Source: DATKMG01 sp035541995
Lineage (GTDB): Bacteria > Acidobacteriota > Terriglobia > Versatilivoradales > Versatilivoraceae
Reading direction: 5' to 3'
Assembly: GCA_035541995.1 (NCBI GenBank)
Contig: DATKMG010000637.1
Span: forward strand, 1-6,929
DNA: 6,929 bases
A program made the position numbers and the translations under genes. The notes under the pieces were generated by a model. That model was given only the letters and a program-made list of their open reading frames with translations, had not been told where the DNA came from and did not search any database. This document shows, in pieces, positions 5,771 through 6,929 of the stretch. Position 1 is the stretch's first letter. The number at the start of each line of letters is the position of its first letter.

Positions 5771-6718
5771 ATGGCCATGCCTTCCTCGGCGACTTCACCT
5801 CAAAAGCAAGAGCTCTACGAGCGCATTGTCGATGCATTCGAATTAATATTTGGAACCCATCCCGGCTACCGCGCCGCGCATGCAAAAGGTATTGTGTGCG
5901 AAGGCACTTTCACGCCGGCTGCGGCTGCCGCCTCACTGAGCCGAGCGCTGCATTTTCAACGTGGCTCTGTACCGGTCACAATTCGATTCTCTGATGCGAC
6001 AGGCGTCCCCACCATTCCCGATGCAGACCCGAACGCAAGTCCCCGCGGGCTGGGAATCAAATTCCACCTCCCTGGTGGAACGGACTCAGATATCGTTGCC
6101 CACTCCTACAACGGTTTCCCGGTTGGGACGGCAGAGGAATTCCTCGGATTCGTACAGGCTCTGGCCGCCAGCGGTCCAAGTGCGCAGAAACCGACGCCCA
6201 TCGAGATATTCCTGGGGACCCGCCCGCGGGCATTGGCTTTTGCGACGGGGCAGAAACCCGCGCCGGTCAGTTTCATGACCGAATCGTATTACGGAGTGAA
6301 TGCATTCCGGTTCATTAATCGGCAGGGCGCAAGTCAATATGCTCGCTATCAAATTCATCCTGCAGGGGGTGAAGCGCATCTTAATGCCTCCGAAGCCGCC
6401 CAGCGATCCCAGGATTTTCTCTTTGACGAACTTCGCGAACGCTTATCAAAGGGGTCCGCCGAGCTAAGTCTGGTCGCCCAGATTGCAGGACCCGGAGACC
6501 GGACTGATGATGGGTCCATCACCTGGCCCGACGACCGGCGCATACTGGAGCTCGGTACCCTGAGAGTGATAAAGATAGCCGAAGACAGCGAGCTGGCTCA
6601 GCGGAAACTGATTTTTGACCCGACACGGCTGACCGATGGGATAGAGCTTTCTGACGACCCTCTGTTGCCAGCGCGGGCAGCCATTTATAGCATCTCGTAC
6701 AAGCGCCGCAATCCTTAG
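5771..6718 (+). CDS. Catalase-family (catalase-related) haem peroxidase
   Basis: The 315-residue protein belongs to the small 'catalase family peroxidase' group (SrpA-like), which keeps the haem-binding catalase core but lacks the long N-terminal arm and C-terminal domains of full catalases of about 480 residues or more. Members reduce hydrogen or organic peroxides with a co-substrate and often have weak catalase activity. Visible elements are the distal His in HPGYRAAHAKG (H37); VTIRFSDATGVPTIPDADPN (69-88); SPRGLGIKFHLPGG (90-103); SYNGFPVGTAEEF, with N114 a candidate distal Asn; and the proximal ligand segment RAAIY, where R302 and Y306 keep the Arg-x3-Tyr spacing of true catalases. No signal peptide is visible, so it is probably cytosolic. 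It is separated from the efflux operon by 411 bases and has its own palindrome-bearing leader, so it is probably transcribed separately. Confidence 0.92.
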   Translation: MAMPSSATSPQKQELYERIVDAFELIFGTHPGYRAAHAKGIVCEGTFTPAAAAASLSRALHFQRGSVPVTIRFSDATGVPTIPDADPNASPRGLGIKFHLPGGTDSDIVAHSYNGFPVGTAEEFLGFVQALAASGPSAQKPTPIEIFLGTRPRALAFATGQKPAPVSFMTESYYGVNAFRFINRQGASQYARYQIHPAGGEAHLNASEAAQRSQDFLFDELRERLSKGSAELSLVAQIAGPGDRTDDGSITWPDDRRILELGTLRVIKIAEDSELAQRKLIFDPTRLTDGIELSDDPLLPARAAIYSISYKRRNP

Positions 6719-6762
6719 CAGACAGAATGTGCGCTGCGAAGGAATTGAAGAGGAAAAGGAGA

Positions 6763-6929
6763 ATGATCAAGCAACTGGCGACTCTGGCAGTGATTCTGGG
6801 GTAGTGAGCAAATTCGGCGTGGTTGCAGCCCACTGAACACGCAAAATTTGATAGCCCAGGGTCGTCCGTCCGTCCGCTGGAAACGGGTGTCCAACTCCTG
6901 GGTAACAGAATTATCCCGATTCCGCTAGC
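6763..6929 (+). pseudogene. Secreted-protein reading frame interrupted by tandem stops (partial)
   Basis: Behind a purine-rich tract (GAGG 6750-6753, AAGGAG 6756-6761), ATG 6763 begins MIKQLATLAVILG, a typical signal-peptide n- and h-region. TAG (6802-6804) and TGA (6805-6807) follow directly. The same frame then continues open to the window end, first as ANSAWLQPTEHAKFD, which looks like the signal-peptide c-region and mature start, then as VRPLETGVQLLGNRIIPIP. The frame is preserved across the stops, which suggests one gene broken by recent mutation, though readthrough or a sequencing error is possible. Alternatively, 6763-6804 is only a 13-residue ORF and the later frame is chance. I do not recognise the family. 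It starts 44 bases after the peroxidase stop, so the two could be co-transcribed. Confidence 0.45.

Noticed and set aside
1..6929. Insertion sequence, CRISPR array or attachment site
   Set aside because: No transposase-like frame, regularly spaced repeats, terminal inverted repeats or tRNA-end duplication were seen, despite the relics that hint at rearrangement.

Overview
The window comes from a moderately GC-rich Gram-negative genome. The best guess is a member of the Acidobacteriota: the TolC-type protein, with its long Q/S-rich lead-in and its 'DARAYLSQEIFNW' and 'GVADNLEVVQAQE' segments, and the pairing of pump genes with a cytidylate-kinase-like gene look acidobacterial. That assignment is a family-resemblance inference, not a measurement. 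All recognisable genes are on the + strand.

Layout. Positions 2-76 hold the last 24 codons of an upstream gene. A short relic follows (117-254). It keeps its own ribosome-binding site and the FAD/NAD-binding start of an NDH-2-type flavoprotein, then loses all resemblance and runs into the next gene. Positions 232-5359 are a compact operon-like block: an EmrB-type 14-helix MFS drug exporter (232-1878), a cytidylate-kinase-like P-loop protein (1987-2616), a TolC-family outer-membrane channel (2648-4084) and an EmrA-type membrane-fusion protein (4091-5359). MFS pump, adaptor and channel together make a complete tripartite efflux system that can expel compounds across both membranes. The kinase-like gene between pump and channel is not a classical pump component. 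A 40-base structured element lies between emrB and the kinase gene.

The 411-base stretch from 5360 to 5770 has no intact gene. Its first 90 bases hold only two small overlapping hairpins. Positions 5449-5640 are a decayed piece of the C-terminal dimerisation domain of a pyridine-nucleotide-disulfide oxidoreductase (mercuric-reductase-like), with a 10-bp perfect inverted repeat inside it. The last 100 bases carry two clean palindromes, probably the control region of the next gene.

Positions 5771-6718 encode a small cytosolic catalase-family peroxidase with the distal His and the proximal Arg-x3-Tyr haem ligand preserved. From 6763 to the window end there is a secreted-protein reading frame whose signal peptide is interrupted by tandem in-frame stops (TAG TGA).

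Together the window reads as an accessory or stress-defence block (export plus peroxide removal) with flavoprotein gene debris on both sides of the efflux operon, which points to past rearrangement. No tRNA, rRNA, CRISPR array, insertion sequence or convincing U-tract terminator was seen.
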